Shown: positions 8,303 through 16,664, counted from the stretch's first letter. The stretch: 64,000 bases of DNA from Candidatus Ancillula prorhinotermitis (GCA_031280795.1 JAITGF010000003.1:1-64000); one strand, 5' to 3'. A program made the numbers and translations. The notes: generated by a model not told the origin, from the letters alone.

Positions 8303-8829
8303 AGTGACATGCGCAGCATAGTAGAGCTTATATTGGGCGTATCAAGTTCTAGGAGTGTAAATCGATCACGATACTTACTCAAATGTGAGGTAAGCTCTAG
8401 GGCGAATCCAGGCCTAGAGACTACTGCAAAGCGCACCATGCTAAGGAGTGTCTCAATATCTTTCCACATGTGTAAAGTGCCCAAAACGTCTGCGCCAGCG
8501 ATGAAAATCAGCTCTGCCTCAGGGTATCGCACTTTGAGGTCTTGTACAGTATCAATTGTGTAAGTATCGACACCACGCTCAATGTCTACCATTGAAATAT
8601 CGAACTTGGGGTAATCCTTGATCATTTCACGTATCGCTTCTATGCGCACATTCGCATCTGCAATGCTGCGCTCGCGCTTAAAAACTGGAATGTATGTAGG
8701 CACAAATAGCACTTTATCGAGTTGAAGCGCCTCCATGGCCTGCTCAGCTAATGAAATATGACCTGGATGTACGGGGTCGAAAGTACCCCCCAAAATACCG
8801 ACTTTCATTTTGCTGCTACTAGTCGACAT
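8278..8829 (-). CDS. nadD: Nicotinate-nucleotide adenylyltransferase, C-terminally truncated
   Basis: 183 aa. NadD converts nicotinate mononucleotide plus ATP to deamido-NAD. The nucleotidyltransferase signature GGTFDPVHPGHI sits near residue 14, and the second signature ISSTMLR near 168-174. Family members normally continue about 20-30 residues past ISSTxIR, with a (L/V)-P-x-x-V-x-x-Y-I helix; here the protein ends after LAKLAKVE, and those codons belong to the dispersed repeat. Whether activity survives is unknown. Met1 or Met8 (before KVGILGG) may start it. It follows mltG by 18 nt. Confidence 0.92.
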   Translation of the reverse strand: MSTSSSKMKVGILGGTFDPVHPGHISLAEQAMEALQLDKVLFVPTYIPVFKRERSIADANVRIEAIREMIKDYPKFDISMVDIERGVDTYTIDTVQDLKVRYPEAELIFIAGADVLGTLHMWKDIETLLSMVRFAVVSRPGFALELTSHLSKYRDRFTLLELDTPNISSTMLRMSLAKLAKVE

Positions 8830-8847
8830 AAGTGTTTATGATATCCC

Positions 8848-9996
8848 CTACTGCCCGTAGCAAACATCGGAGTTATTTGCGCACCAAGATTTGTAATCAA
8901 GTCGTGCAGCCTGGAAATCGTCTTCATCGTCGAAGAAGAGGGTTTCTCCAGTGCTTGGGTCAACGGTAATGAAGTAGAGCCAGTCACCAACGGCCGGATT
9001 TACTGCTGCAGCAATCGCTTCTTCGCCAGGGTTTGAAATCGGAGTCGGCGGAAGACCTGTGTTGAGGCGAGCGTTATATGGCGACGAGGCATCATCAAGG
9101 TCAGATTGATTCAGTTCAAGCACGCCTTTACCAGTACCTTTGTATACTCCATATGAGATAATTGTATCCATGGCTAGTGGCATGCCAATTTCCAAGCGAT
9201 TATCGATTACTCGGGCGACTTTTGCCATATCCGCAGTTGAAGTAACTTCCTTTTGAATGATGGAGGCTTTAGTGATGATGTCTTGAACTTCGTCCATAGT
9301 AACGTTATATTTGTAGATTATCGCCCAGGTTTCGTCAATCATTTCTTTCAAAATATCTACTGCTAAAGTGCCATGCTCAAACTCATAAGTTGAGGGAAAA
9401 AGCCAACCTTCGAAAGAGGTGACACCGTCAGGGAGATTGTCTCCGAGTGTATTCAAAGCATCGTTCAAATCGTCAACTGTAAACTCTGAAGATTCGGAAA
9501 TAGTCTGCAAAACCTGATAAACTGTATAGCCTTCCGGAATCGTAAACTTGATTTTAACAATGTTGCTGCGATTAAGAAGGGCGTTCAGAGCAGCAGTTGC
9601 GGACATATGCTTATAAAGCCTGAAACTTCCAAACTGCAACTGTGTATTTGGCCTTGCCCGCACCGCCTGCATAAAAGCACGCTCCGACTTTACAACTTCA
9701 TTTTGGACTAGACTCTCCGCCACGTCGGCCGGAGTATCCCCTTCCTTAACTTTGATGATGACTTCTATACTTGTCTCATCTTGTACAGTGTAATCTGGAG
9801 CGTACACATAATTCATATACCCAAAATAACCACCAGCAGATATACCAGCAATTATGATCAGCACTAAAACGGTGGTGAAGATTTTACGACGTGCAGATTT
9901 ACCCCGCAACTTTTTGGCGTGAGAACGAATATCTTCCACAGCATTTTCATCGTGAAGTGGAAACTGTGGGCCTGAATTATCAATAATACTCGAAAT
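8848..9996 (-). CDS. mltG: Endolytic murein transglycosylase MltG (YceG-like)
   Basis: About 382 aa from the start chosen here. A basic N-terminus (KKLRGKSARRK), one membrane helix (FTTVLVLIIIAGISAGGYFGY), then the extracytoplasmic YceG domain with IPEGYTVYQV, SFEGWLFPSTYEF and IIQKEVTS (catalytic Glu in the family) and ending SRTGETLFF-like sequence. MltG cuts nascent glycan strands at the membrane. Start: a strong AGGAGGT (10013-10007, over the atpG stop) points to the ATT at 9996; the first standard start is GTG at 9939, which lacks a ribosome-binding site. The reading frame is open and protein-like between the two. Operon atpG-mltG-nadD. Confidence 0.9.
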   Translation of the reverse strand: MSSIIDNSGPQFPLHDENAVEDIRSHAKKLRGKSARRKIFTTVLVLIIIAGISAGGYFGYMNYVYAPDYTVQDETSIEVIIKVKEGDTPADVAESLVQNEVVKSERAFMQAVRARPNTQLQFGSFRLYKHMSATAALNALLNRSNIVKIKFTIPEGYTVYQVLQTISESSEFTVDDLNDALNTLGDNLPDGVTSFEGWLFPSTYEFEHGTLAVDILKEMIDETWAIIYKYNVTMDEVQDIITKASIIQKEVTSTADMAKVARVIDNRLEIGMPLAMDTIISYGVYKGTGKGVLELNQSDLDDASSPYNARLNTGLPPTPISNPGEEAIAAAVNPAVGDWLYFITVDPSTGETLFFDDEDDFQAARLDYKSWCANNSDVCYGQ

Positions 9997-10011
9997 TGTT
10001 GGGGCTACCTC

Positions 10012-11001
10012 CTATTCTTCACTGTTAAGTGCATCAGCGGACGAGACTATTTCAGTAAGCTCTTGAGTGATGCCGGCCTGGCGAGCCTGATTTGCTCGAC
10101 GTACGAGATCTTGAATCAAATCTTTTGCATTATCGGTTGCAGTATGCATCGCTCGCTGACGGCTTGCAGTTTCGGAGGCAGCAGCTTCTAGCAGACATGA
10201 GTGAACGCGTGAACGGATGTAGCGTGGTAGAATACTGTCAAGCACTTCAGACTCTCCGGGCTCGAAGCTATAAAGCGGCGGTATTTCGCCTTCTTGGAGT
10301 GGCTCCACTTCCTCACTAGCGTCGCTTTCGCCGTTGACACCAAGTAGATACTTATCAATCTTCTTCTCTTTGGTGTCAGCTAGGGCATCTTCATCGACAG
10401 CAAGGGGAAGCATACGCACAATACGCGGGCGCTGAGTCACCATATTCACAAACTCTGTGCACACGATCAGTAGTTCATCGACGCCTTTTTGTACATCAGG
10501 GTTTAAGAATGACTCTACCAGCGTATCAGCAATTTCAACTGCCCGATCGAACGTAGGTGCATCCGAGTCGCCTTCCCAACTTGCATCAACTTCGCGACCG
10601 CGGAATTGATAATATGATGCCGCGCGCCTTCCTGAAGTGTAGAGTACAGGAGTTTTCCCATCCGCAATAATCTGCTCGCAAAGCGCTTCGGTGGTGCGAA
10701 TCACAGTTGCCGAATACGAACCTGCCATGCCACGGTCCGCAGCGATGCACAGGATCGCGATGCGCCCAGTCAGCTCACGACCACACTTCAAGCGGCCAGC
10801 AGTAAGAGGATGTACAACCTTTGTGTAGGTGGCAACTTCAGTAATGGCTTTAGTGATGGCCTCAGCGTACGGTTGAGATGCGAGTGCCAAATCGCGTGCC
10901 TTAGTGATGCGAGATGCTGCAATAAGCTCTTGGGCAGAAAATATTTTCTGCAAGCTTTTCGTGCTGGCAATTCGCTTTTTATATTCAAGTTGTGATACCA
11001 C
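10012..11001 (-). CDS. atpG: F-type ATP synthase gamma subunit
   Basis: 329 aa. The gamma subunit is the rotor shaft of the F1 ATPase. The N-terminal helix (QLEYKKRIASTKSLQKIFSA, with ELIAASRITKARDLA) and C-terminal helix (RQRAMHTATDNAKDLIQDLV) form the coiled coil; the middle has DRGMAGSYSATVIR. By memory it most resembles bifidobacterial AtpG. The start is the GTG at 11001, 7 nt after a TGATATAAT -10; the open frame further upstream only translates a dispersed repeat. Odd: atpG normally lies between atpA and atpD, but none of the other subunits is here; it heads an operon with mltG and nadD. Confidence 0.95.
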   Translation of the reverse strand: MVSQLEYKKRIASTKSLQKIFSAQELIAASRITKARDLALASQPYAEAITKAITEVATYTKVVHPLTAGRLKCGRELTGRIAILCIAADRGMAGSYSATVIRTTEALCEQIIADGKTPVLYTSGRRAASYYQFRGREVDASWEGDSDAPTFDRAVEIADTLVESFLNPDVQKGVDELLIVCTEFVNMVTQRPRIVRMLPLAVDEDALADTKEKKIDKYLLGVNGESDASEEVEPLQEGEIPPLYSFEPGESEVLDSILPRYIRSRVHSCLLEAAASETASRQRAMHTATDNAKDLIQDLVRRANQARQAGITQELTEIVSSADALNSEE

Positions 11002-11008
11002 TAACACT

Positions 11009-11036
11009 ATTATATCATGTTCTAACTTCGCGTGCA
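11009..11036 (-). promoter_or_regulatory. Leaderless promoter of atpG on repeat boundary
   Basis: TGATATAAT (11017-11009), 7 nt before the GTG. These 28 nt are identical to those in front of dcd (45084-45111). Confidence 0.65.
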
Positions 11037-11147
11037 CGCGCCCCCTCGGGGAGTAACTCCCCGTACCCCACCATTTCTCAAGTCGAAAACCACCGGAAAC
11101 CGCTGGTATTTCTTTATTGAGAAAAGTAAGCTTCGCGTGCACGCGCC
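11022..11147 (+). repeat. Repeat nest with module D copy 1
   Basis: Flanked by 17-bp direct repeats CTTCGCGTGCACGCGCC-type (11026-11042 and 11131-11147). Inside, 11045-11088 is a 44-nt module that occurs in inverted orientation at 45168-45211 with a single mismatch; its core CGGGGAGTAACTCCCCG is a palindrome. The nest separates atpG and the AAA ATPase gene, which diverge from it, each with a leaderless promoter at its edge. Confidence 0.85.
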
Positions 11148-11172
11148 TGCTCGCGCGGGCAAAAATAAGTTG

Positions 11173-11181
11173 TGGTATAAT
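11173..11181 (+). promoter_or_regulatory. Extended -10 promoter of the AAA ATPase gene (leaderless)
   Basis: TGGTATAAT, 6 nt before the ATG at 11188. Confidence 0.65.
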
Positions 11182-11187
11182 AATATC

Positions 11188-12147
11188 ATGAATGAAATCG
11201 ACCGCAAAATGCTCGTTGAGTGCTTGACGCACTTAGATAGCGATACCAATGTTTACGGTATGTGCGGCTCAGGAAAAACTTCAGCTATCCAAAGTGCCAT
11301 AAACTCTAGTCAATATGCAAGCAGTTTTGGCGAAACCTTCAAAAAGATGAACCGCATGTCGAACTTCCCAATACATCCAGTCTCACTTTTTGAACTTCAA
11401 TCTGGGTACCCCATGTCCTCTCCAGTCGATTTTGTCGATGAGCTCATGATCTACGGGTGCTTCCCAGAAGTGTTGAGTAAAACAACCTTTTCCGAAAAGC
11501 AAAAGAAAATAATAAATCTCTACAACAATCAGATCTTGCCGAGTATCATCAATAACGAATCTTTTGACAAGACTGACCAATTCAAATCGCTGCTTAACTA
11601 CCTGGCGAAAAACATCGGCGAACTTTTCTCAATTTCTAAAGTCTCAAGATTACTCGGTCTAAATGATCGAACCACAATGCGCTACTTGAAAATACTTCAA
11701 GATTATGACATCATCTTCCAAATTTCAGGTTATAAAAATCGTTCCCCGGAAGAGTTGACCAGGTTTAATAAATACTACTTCACTGACCTTGGGGTAAGGA
11801 ATGCCATCATAAATGACTTTAGTACTACTTCGACTCGCCGTGATACGTTTGCATTATGGGAAAACTTTCTTTTTTCGGAGCGGCGAAAGTACATCGACTA
11901 CCACCCAAGTGGCTCAAAAGTTTCTCTTTACTACTGGAGGACGTACAGTAAGCTAGAACTTTGCTGTGTCGAAGCGCAGAAAAATGATAGCGGTGAAGAG
12001 AAAATATTTTCATATCGCTTTTCAAATCGACCTGTGAACGCTTACTTAAATGCGCCTCGCCCTTTCATAGAGTCTTACCCAAAAACCATCTTCAAAAACG
12101 TTACGCCAAAAAATTGTCTAGAGTTTTTACTATGCCCTATAATCTGA
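11188..12147 (+). CDS. DUF4143-type AAA ATPase lacking its Walker B segment
   Basis: 319 aa, a paralogue of the 390-aa protein at 58749-59921. The P-loop GMCGSGKT (~24-31) and the whole C-terminal part (FVDELMIYGCFPEVL, the winged-helix region LSRLLGLNDRTTMRYLKIL and the DUF4143 nuclease-like domain) are present. About 70 residues between them are gone in frame, including the stretch that in the paralogue holds LFIDDAH, the Walker B motif. ATP binding may remain but hydrolysis is doubtful. Proteins of this family have no agreed function. Its 3' end overlaps the start of sufS by 16 nt. Confidence 0.82.
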   Translation: MNEIDRKMLVECLTHLDSDTNVYGMCGSGKTSAIQSAINSSQYASSFGETFKKMNRMSNFPIHPVSLFELQSGYPMSSPVDFVDELMIYGCFPEVLSKTTFSEKQKKIINLYNNQILPSIINNESFDKTDQFKSLLNYLAKNIGELFSISKVSRLLGLNDRTTMRYLKILQDYDIIFQISGYKNRSPEELTRFNKYYFTDLGVRNAIINDFSTTSTRRDTFALWENFLFSERRKYIDYHPSGSKVSLYYWRTYSKLELCCVEAQKNDSGEEKIFSYRFSNRPVNAYLNAPRPFIESYPKTIFKNVTPKNCLEFLLCPII

Positions 12148-13364
12148 ATTCACCTTCTTTTCGTGACGAATTCCCGGCTTTAAATCAAACAGTTGGCACC
12201 AAATCTGCACCCCTAAACTATCTTGACTCAGCCGCCACCAGCTTAAAACCACGCCAAGTAATAGAAGCTGTTTCTAACTTCTACGCGTTTCATGGAGGGT
12301 CAGCCGGTCGTGGCTCACACTCCTTAGCAACTTATGCAGATGGCGTCGTTGAAGAGACGCGAGCAAAAGTACTTGAATTCACGAATGCATCTAGCAGTAA
12401 GTACTCCGCCATATTTACTTCTGGAGCGACCGAATCGCTAAACATGGTAGCAAATACAGTGGCCGCAAAACCGGGGCAGAATATCATTTTGACCAAAGCT
12501 GAGCATCATGCGAATATTGTCCCCTGGCAGATGCGTGCAAAAGCTGTCGGTGATGTTGAAATTCGCTACCTAGATGTAAACGACGCGGGAGAAATCCGCT
12601 TCGATACACTTAGCAATTTAGTAGATAGTTCAACTGCAGTAATCTCCTTTACTCACGCTTCAAACGTTACCGGGGTGGTGTCAGATTTCAGCTGGATACA
12701 AAGCGTGCGCGAAAAGTTTCCAGATGTTATAATAGTGTTAGATGCTTGCCAGTCGGTGGCACATTTGCCGTTGCAGCTCGATACGTCGGGCGTAGATTTG
12801 TGCGCCTTTTCAGCTCACAAAATGTATGGACCAAGCGGCTTGGGCATTCTCATCGGTAAGAATTCACTACTTGAGCAACTTCCCCCCTTTCAAACTGGTG
12901 GCGGGATAGTTGAGTACGTCGGAGAATATTCAACAACTTTCATGCCTCCACCCACAAGATTTGAGCCAGGCTCTATAAACACTGCCAATATCGCAGGGCT
13001 CGGCGCTGCTATCGACTTCATCGGAGATATCGGCTGGGGAAATATCACTACGCATGAGGAGATGTTGAAGAAGCGTCTTTTTGAGCTCGAAGGCATCGAT
13101 GGTGTACGAATTCTAGGCTCTAGTCAAAAACGCCTAGGCCTAGCATCCTTTACAGTTGGTGGCATTCACCCACATGATTTGGGCCAGTATTTAGACGAGC
13201 AAGGTCTTGAGCTTCGCACTGGGCATCACTGCGCCCAATTGCTACATCGGCACTTCAAAGTATCATCATCTACGCGCGCTAGCATCGGCCTCTACTCGAC
13301 GCCCCCAGAAATTGAGCACTTAATTGACAGCATAATCGGCGCAAAACGCTTCTTTAACGCCTAG
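12132..13364 (+). CDS. sufS: Cysteine desulfurase, SufS/CsdA group
   Basis: About 410 aa PLP enzyme that removes sulfur from cysteine as a protein persulfide. Visible: N-terminal YLDSAATSLKP, cofactor-binding AEHHANIVPW, Schiff-base lysine in FSAHKMYGP (~235) and catalytic cysteine in LRTGHHCAQ (~365), plus FEPGSINTANI. Start: ATG at 12132, overlapping the ATPase gene; an in-frame TTG at 12114 is an alternative. It faces thiH with no bases between the stop codons (13364/13365). Placement beside thiHGFS suggests it loads sulfur onto ThiS, but no suf scaffold genes are present here, so a role in Fe-S assembly cannot be excluded. Confidence 0.93.
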   Translation: MPYNLNSPSFRDEFPALNQTVGTKSAPLNYLDSAATSLKPRQVIEAVSNFYAFHGGSAGRGSHSLATYADGVVEETRAKVLEFTNASSSKYSAIFTSGATESLNMVANTVAAKPGQNIILTKAEHHANIVPWQMRAKAVGDVEIRYLDVNDAGEIRFDTLSNLVDSSTAVISFTHASNVTGVVSDFSWIQSVREKFPDVIIVLDACQSVAHLPLQLDTSGVDLCAFSAHKMYGPSGLGILIGKNSLLEQLPPFQTGGGIVEYVGEYSTTFMPPPTRFEPGSINTANIAGLGAAIDFIGDIGWGNITTHEEMLKKRLFELEGIDGVRILGSSQKRLGLASFTVGGIHPHDLGQYLDEQGLELRTGHHCAQLLHRHFKVSSSTRASIGLYSTPPEIEHLIDSIIGAKRFFNA

Positions 13365-14570
13365 TTATTGCATGCGGATATGTTCATTCACCACTGGCTG
13401 CTGACCAGCACGCTTTATTGCATCCACCATTTCGCTGAAAGTTCTCGTATCAGCAATTTCAAACTGAGCGTCACCATCCTCTTCGCCAGAGTGACGCCCT
13501 ATACCAGTGTCCACACCGGCTGAAACTTTTGTCGCACAAATTTTGATAGCATTATCGCGAAAAACTTCACTTTCACGCGTAGATACAGTAATGTTCGCAA
13601 ACGGCAAAAGCAGACGGTAAGCACAGATGACTTGAAGAAGATCCGCTTCTGAAACGTCCCCTGCATGGATTACAGTATTGTTCGGATTCAATAACTTATC
13701 CTCACTGCTACGCTCGTTTTTCCCGGCGATTATCGCACCTTCAATGAAGGCATTATTTCCAGTGGCAGGCCGAAGCCGTGGGCAAGACAGGGAAATCGCA
13801 GCATGTGGAAATTTGCGTTGGACTAGCTTTGCATGCAGACCGGTAGCAAATGCATCTTTCCTGAAGTCAGCAATGCCTAGTAGAGCCGCGAAAGCCACAC
13901 CACGCATGCCGCCAAGCAACGCTCGCTCCTGAGCATTAAAGCGGTAGGAGAAGTTCCGCTTTTCACCACTGAGGTGCAGGAGCTTATAACGTTCACGGTC
14001 ATATGTCTCCTGGAAGACGGTGACATAATCCACGCCATTGTCCTGCAGTAAGCGGTATCCATCAACATCCATCGGGTACACCTCCACGCCGACATTGGCA
14101 AAGTTTTGACTCGCGATTTTGGCTGCACTTGCTATGTATTCAGGTGTACTTTTACGCGGTGCCTCCCCTGTCAGCAGTAGAATTTCTTGCATTCCGCTTT
14201 GTGATATAGCTTCTAACTCGTGCGTTATCTCTGAATCATCTAGCTGAACGCGCTTTATCTTGTTGACGTAAGAAAATCCGCAGTAAATACAGTTACTTTG
14301 ACAATAGTTCGCAAGGTATAGTGGTGTAAAAATCGCTACCGAGTTTCCGAAATGTGCCCGAGTAACCCTCTTCGCTAAAGTGGCGATTTCTTCTAAATGC
14401 GGCTTAGCAGCAGGTGAAAGCAGTGCAGCAAAACCCGGTTCACTTAAATCTCCCTCACTTGCCACTTCGTCAAGTGCGTGCAGAACATCATCATCGCCAA
14501 AGGAGTCAATGTCAAAACGTGCCCGTGCGCTCAGAACTGTATCCATAATGTCAGACTCAATATCTTGCAT
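13365..14570 (-). CDS. thiH: 2-iminoacetate synthase (tyrosine lyase), radical SAM
   Basis: 401 aa. Radical SAM cluster motif CQSNCIYCGF (CX3CX2C) near residues 90-99. ThiH cleaves tyrosine to dehydroglycine, the glycine-derived part of the thiazole ring, and needs anaerobic conditions; aerobes use ThiO instead, so this supports an anaerobic lifestyle. Other family segments: LLLTGEAPRKSTPEY, VEVYPMDVDGYRLL, FQETYDRERYKLLHLSGEKRN. Start supported by AAGGTGAACT before the ATG. Last gene of the riboswitch-controlled thiS-thiF-thiG-thiH operon. Confidence 0.96.
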   Translation of the reverse strand: MQDIESDIMDTVLSARARFDIDSFGDDDVLHALDEVASEGDLSEPGFAALLSPAAKPHLEEIATLAKRVTRAHFGNSVAIFTPLYLANYCQSNCIYCGFSYVNKIKRVQLDDSEITHELEAISQSGMQEILLLTGEAPRKSTPEYIASAAKIASQNFANVGVEVYPMDVDGYRLLQDNGVDYVTVFQETYDRERYKLLHLSGEKRNFSYRFNAQERALLGGMRGVAFAALLGIADFRKDAFATGLHAKLVQRKFPHAAISLSCPRLRPATGNNAFIEGAIIAGKNERSSEDKLLNPNNTVIHAGDVSEADLLQVICAYRLLLPFANITVSTRESEVFRDNAIKICATKVSAGVDTGIGRHSGEEDGDAQFEIADTRTFSEMVDAIKRAGQQPVVNEHIRMQ

Positions 14571-14619
14571 AGTTCACCTTACCTCGTAAAACTGCCACAC
14601 ATAACAAAAGTATCGACAA

Positions 14620-15459
14620 TTAGCTCTCCCCTAGAAATCCGGTCAGCGGAGAAGACGCACTACCTTCACCTTCTAGCACTTTGCCAAGACCAGCTAAGTA
14701 CGCACTGCGCCCAGCATGAATCCCATCCTTAAACGCGCGCGCCATTAAGGGGATGTTTTGCGCAGTGGCGATGCCCGTATTTGCCATGATAGCTGTAGCC
14801 CCCATTTCCATGGCTAGAGCGGCTTGGCTAGGGCGCCCGATACCAGCATCAACGATAATGGGTAGGTCGATTTCATTGATCAGTATTTTAATGAACTCTC
14901 CAGCCGCTAAGCCTTTATTGCTGCCAATTGGCGCAGCTAAAGGCATTACGCAAGCTGCTCCAGCTTTCACTAAATCGCGCGCCACGTTTAGGTCTGGATA
15001 CATGTAAGGCATCACGCAAAAGCCCTCACTAGCAAGCACTTCGGTGGCTTTGATGGTCTCAAAGTTGTCTGGTAGAAGATATTTCGAATCGCGCACTACT
15101 TCTATCTTCACAAAATCACCTGCCCCAAGCTTTCTTGAGAGCCTAGCGATGCGAATAGCCTCCTCTGCGTTTTGTGCACCTGATGTATTGGGCAAAATGC
15201 GCACATGCTTTGGTATGAAATTCATGATATTCTCTTCAGTTGAATCATTGCTCGCCCGGCGAAGCGCTAGAGTTATAATCTCTGCTCCAGCCTCTTCGAC
15301 TGATGCTTTGATTAGCTCATGTGAATATTTACCAGACCCCAAGATAAAACGACTCGAAAACTGGTAAGTTTTACCATCTTGGGTGCTCAGCGACCACTTA
15401 TCTTCTGCGTGATTTTTTTCTGCGTGCCCAGATCTATTCAAATTGTCTTGCATGGTCAT
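14620..15459 (-). CDS. thiG: Thiazole synthase
   Basis: 279 aa TIM-barrel enzyme. It joins deoxyxylulose 5-phosphate, dehydroglycine and sulfur from ThiS-thiocarboxylate. Features: [12 protein letters not shown] near the start of the barrel, [23 protein letters not shown], and [22 protein letters not shown] with MANTGIA near the C-terminus. The ~25-residue polar N-terminal extension is longer than usual. The ATG at 15459 has GGGAGG a few bases upstream. Spacing to thiF is 1 nt. Confidence 0.97.
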   Translation of the reverse strand: MTMQDNLNRSGHAEKNHAEDKWSLSTQDGKTYQFSSRFILGSGKYSHELIKASVEEAGAEIITLALRRASNDSTEENIMNFIPKHVRILPNTSGAQNAEEAIRIARLSRKLGAGDFVKIEVVRDSKYLLPDNFETIKATEVLASEGFCVMPYMYPDLNVARDLVKAGAACVMPLAAPIGSNKGLAAGEFIKILINEIDLPIIVDAGIGRPSQAALAMEMGATAIMANTGIATAQNIPLMARAFKDGIHAGRSAYLAGLGKVLEGEGSASSPLTGFLGES

Positions 15460-15460
15460 A

Positions 15461-16252
15461 TTATGCCTCCCTTTCGCCCATAATTAGTCGTAGAATCATA
15501 TTCGCTTGATGCCCTGCCGCAACTAACACGCGTGGCGCCATAAGCCCTCGCCCAGGCTCGGCTGCAGTTTTCAAATCACCAGCAATGTACATCCTTGGAG
15601 CAGCCTCTCCAGTTTGTATGCTATTTGCGCTATCAAATCCAGCTAAACCAGACGCTCCGACATAGAACTTTTGAGCAAATGCATCTTCCGTGCGAAAAGA
15701 GGTTGCAAGCTCAGCTTTAGCCATAGGGTTATCAAAAGCTTCACAGATAATATCTACATCACCAAGCAGAGAAACGGCGTTATCGCGAGTGATTTTTGCC
15801 TCCACAGTTTCCACTTCGATATACGGATTAATTTCGCCAATCAATGCCTTTAGAGCATCAGTTTTTAACATGCCGAGATGCGAGATAAAGTACTGCTGAC
15901 GGTTCAGGTTGCTCGGCTCGACCACATCAAAATCGATCAACTTTAGCTTCCCTACTCCGATCCTAGCCAAAGCAATTGCAATATTTGAACCAAGACCACC
16001 TAAGCCACAGACCGCCACTGAAGAGTGCTTCACCTTTTGGTGCACACCAGGCGTATGGCGGCTGACCATTAGCGCTTCAAGCTTATCTTTATCTGGCAAA
16101 ACACCACGTTCGATAAACGTCACTGCAGACTGCTCGTCGACTTCTATGTCTACACCTTGTGCAACTGCAAAACCGTCGACAATGCTGACCAATTTCGACT
16201 CTTCAGCGTTATTCTCGTACACGAACTTTGCGCGCAAATCACTTAGCTTCAT
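15461..16252 (-). CDS. thiF: ThiS adenylyltransferase ThiF with N-terminal ThiS-like extension
   Basis: About 263 aa from Met at 16252 (an upstream in-frame ATG at 16276 is possible). The E1-like domain has [17 protein letters not shown] for ATP binding and [16 protein letters not shown] with the conserved Arg/Gln. Roughly 55 residues precede it, ending in [17 protein letters not shown]; this extension resembles a degenerate ThiS fold found on ThiF of several anaerobes. ThiF adenylates the ThiS C-terminus so that sulfur can be transferred. It lies between thiS and thiG in the thiamine operon. Confidence 0.94.
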   Translation of the reverse strand: MKLSDLRAKFVYENNAEESKLVSIVDGFAVAQGVDIEVDEQSAVTFIERGVLPDKDKLEALMVSRHTPGVHQKVKHSSVAVCGLGGLGSNIAIALARIGVGKLKLIDFDVVEPSNLNRQQYFISHLGMLKTDALKALIGEINPYIEVETVEAKITRDNAVSLLGDVDIICEAFDNPMAKAELATSFRTEDAFAQKFYVGASGLAGFDSANSIQTGEAAPRMYIAGDLKTAAEPGRGLMAPRVLVAAGHQANMILRLIMGEREA

Positions 16253-16333
16253 CAATCTCAAACCCTTTCGACTCATATTGTAAATGCTTGAATACCATCT
16301 GCAGGCAGACTGGTACGATTAAAACTGGCACGA

Positions 16334-16531
16334 TTACCCACCACCAACGAAGTTCAGAACTTCTAAAGTATCACTTTGCTTCACTATAGTCGCCTCAAAA
16401 TCATCTTGGCTGACTACTTCACCATTTAGCTCAACTACGATCGTCGCTAAATTGTAACCATTTTCAGACAGCACGAAATTCAAGCTGGCATTTTCATGTA
16501 CAGCGACATCCTTTCCGTTGATACGGACCAC
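16334..16531 (-). CDS. thiS: Thiamine biosynthesis sulfur carrier ThiS
   Basis: 65 aa ubiquitin-like protein ending in VGGG; the terminal Gly-Gly is what ThiF adenylates and what carries sulfur as thiocarboxylate. Starts with GTG at 16531. Its ribosome-binding site AAGGAG is the last part of the TPP riboswitch aptamer region, so ligand binding can directly mask translation start. First gene of thiSFGH. Confidence 0.96.
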   Translation of the reverse strand: MVRINGKDVAVHENASLNFVLSENGYNLATIVVELNGEVVSQDDFEATIVKQSDTLEVLNFVGGG

Positions 16532-16536
16532 ATTTC

Positions 16537-16652
16537 TCCTTCCGCTAGCATTACCTAGATCAAGTACCGTCTACTCTCAGCCCCGCTACTGATGGTTTCC
16601 ACCCCACCGCAACGAACATCCCCTTTCCCAGGGGCAGGCACCGGTCATATCT
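16537..16652 (-). promoter_or_regulatory. TPP riboswitch (THI element) controlling thiSFGH
   Basis: On the minus strand the leader holds GGTGCC, then GGGGCTGAGA (~16585-16576) and CTTGATCTAGGTAATGCTAG followed by CGGAAGGAG, which match the conserved TPP aptamer core. ACCG pairs with CGGT (P2) and GCCCC with GGGGC (P3); P3 carries an extra long loop. P1 is weak or missing. AAGGAG at the 3' end is the thiS ribosome-binding site, suggesting translational control. No clear terminator hairpin with T-run was seen. Confidence 0.92.
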
Positions 16653-16654
16653 CT

Positions 16655-16663
16655 ATTATAGCA
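16655..16663 (-). promoter_or_regulatory. Extended -10 promoter of the thiS leader
   Basis: TGCTATAAT. As at the leaderless genes, 6 nt follow and then an ATG (16648), here opening a 20-codon frame inside the riboswitch that ends at about 16586. Confidence 0.55.
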
Positions 16664-16664
16664 C

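Noticed and set aside
11002..11232. An N-terminally extended AtpG (about 75 extra residues)
   Set aside because: The extension only translates repeat module D and the promoter; the family begins at QLEYKKRI, right after the GTG at 11001.
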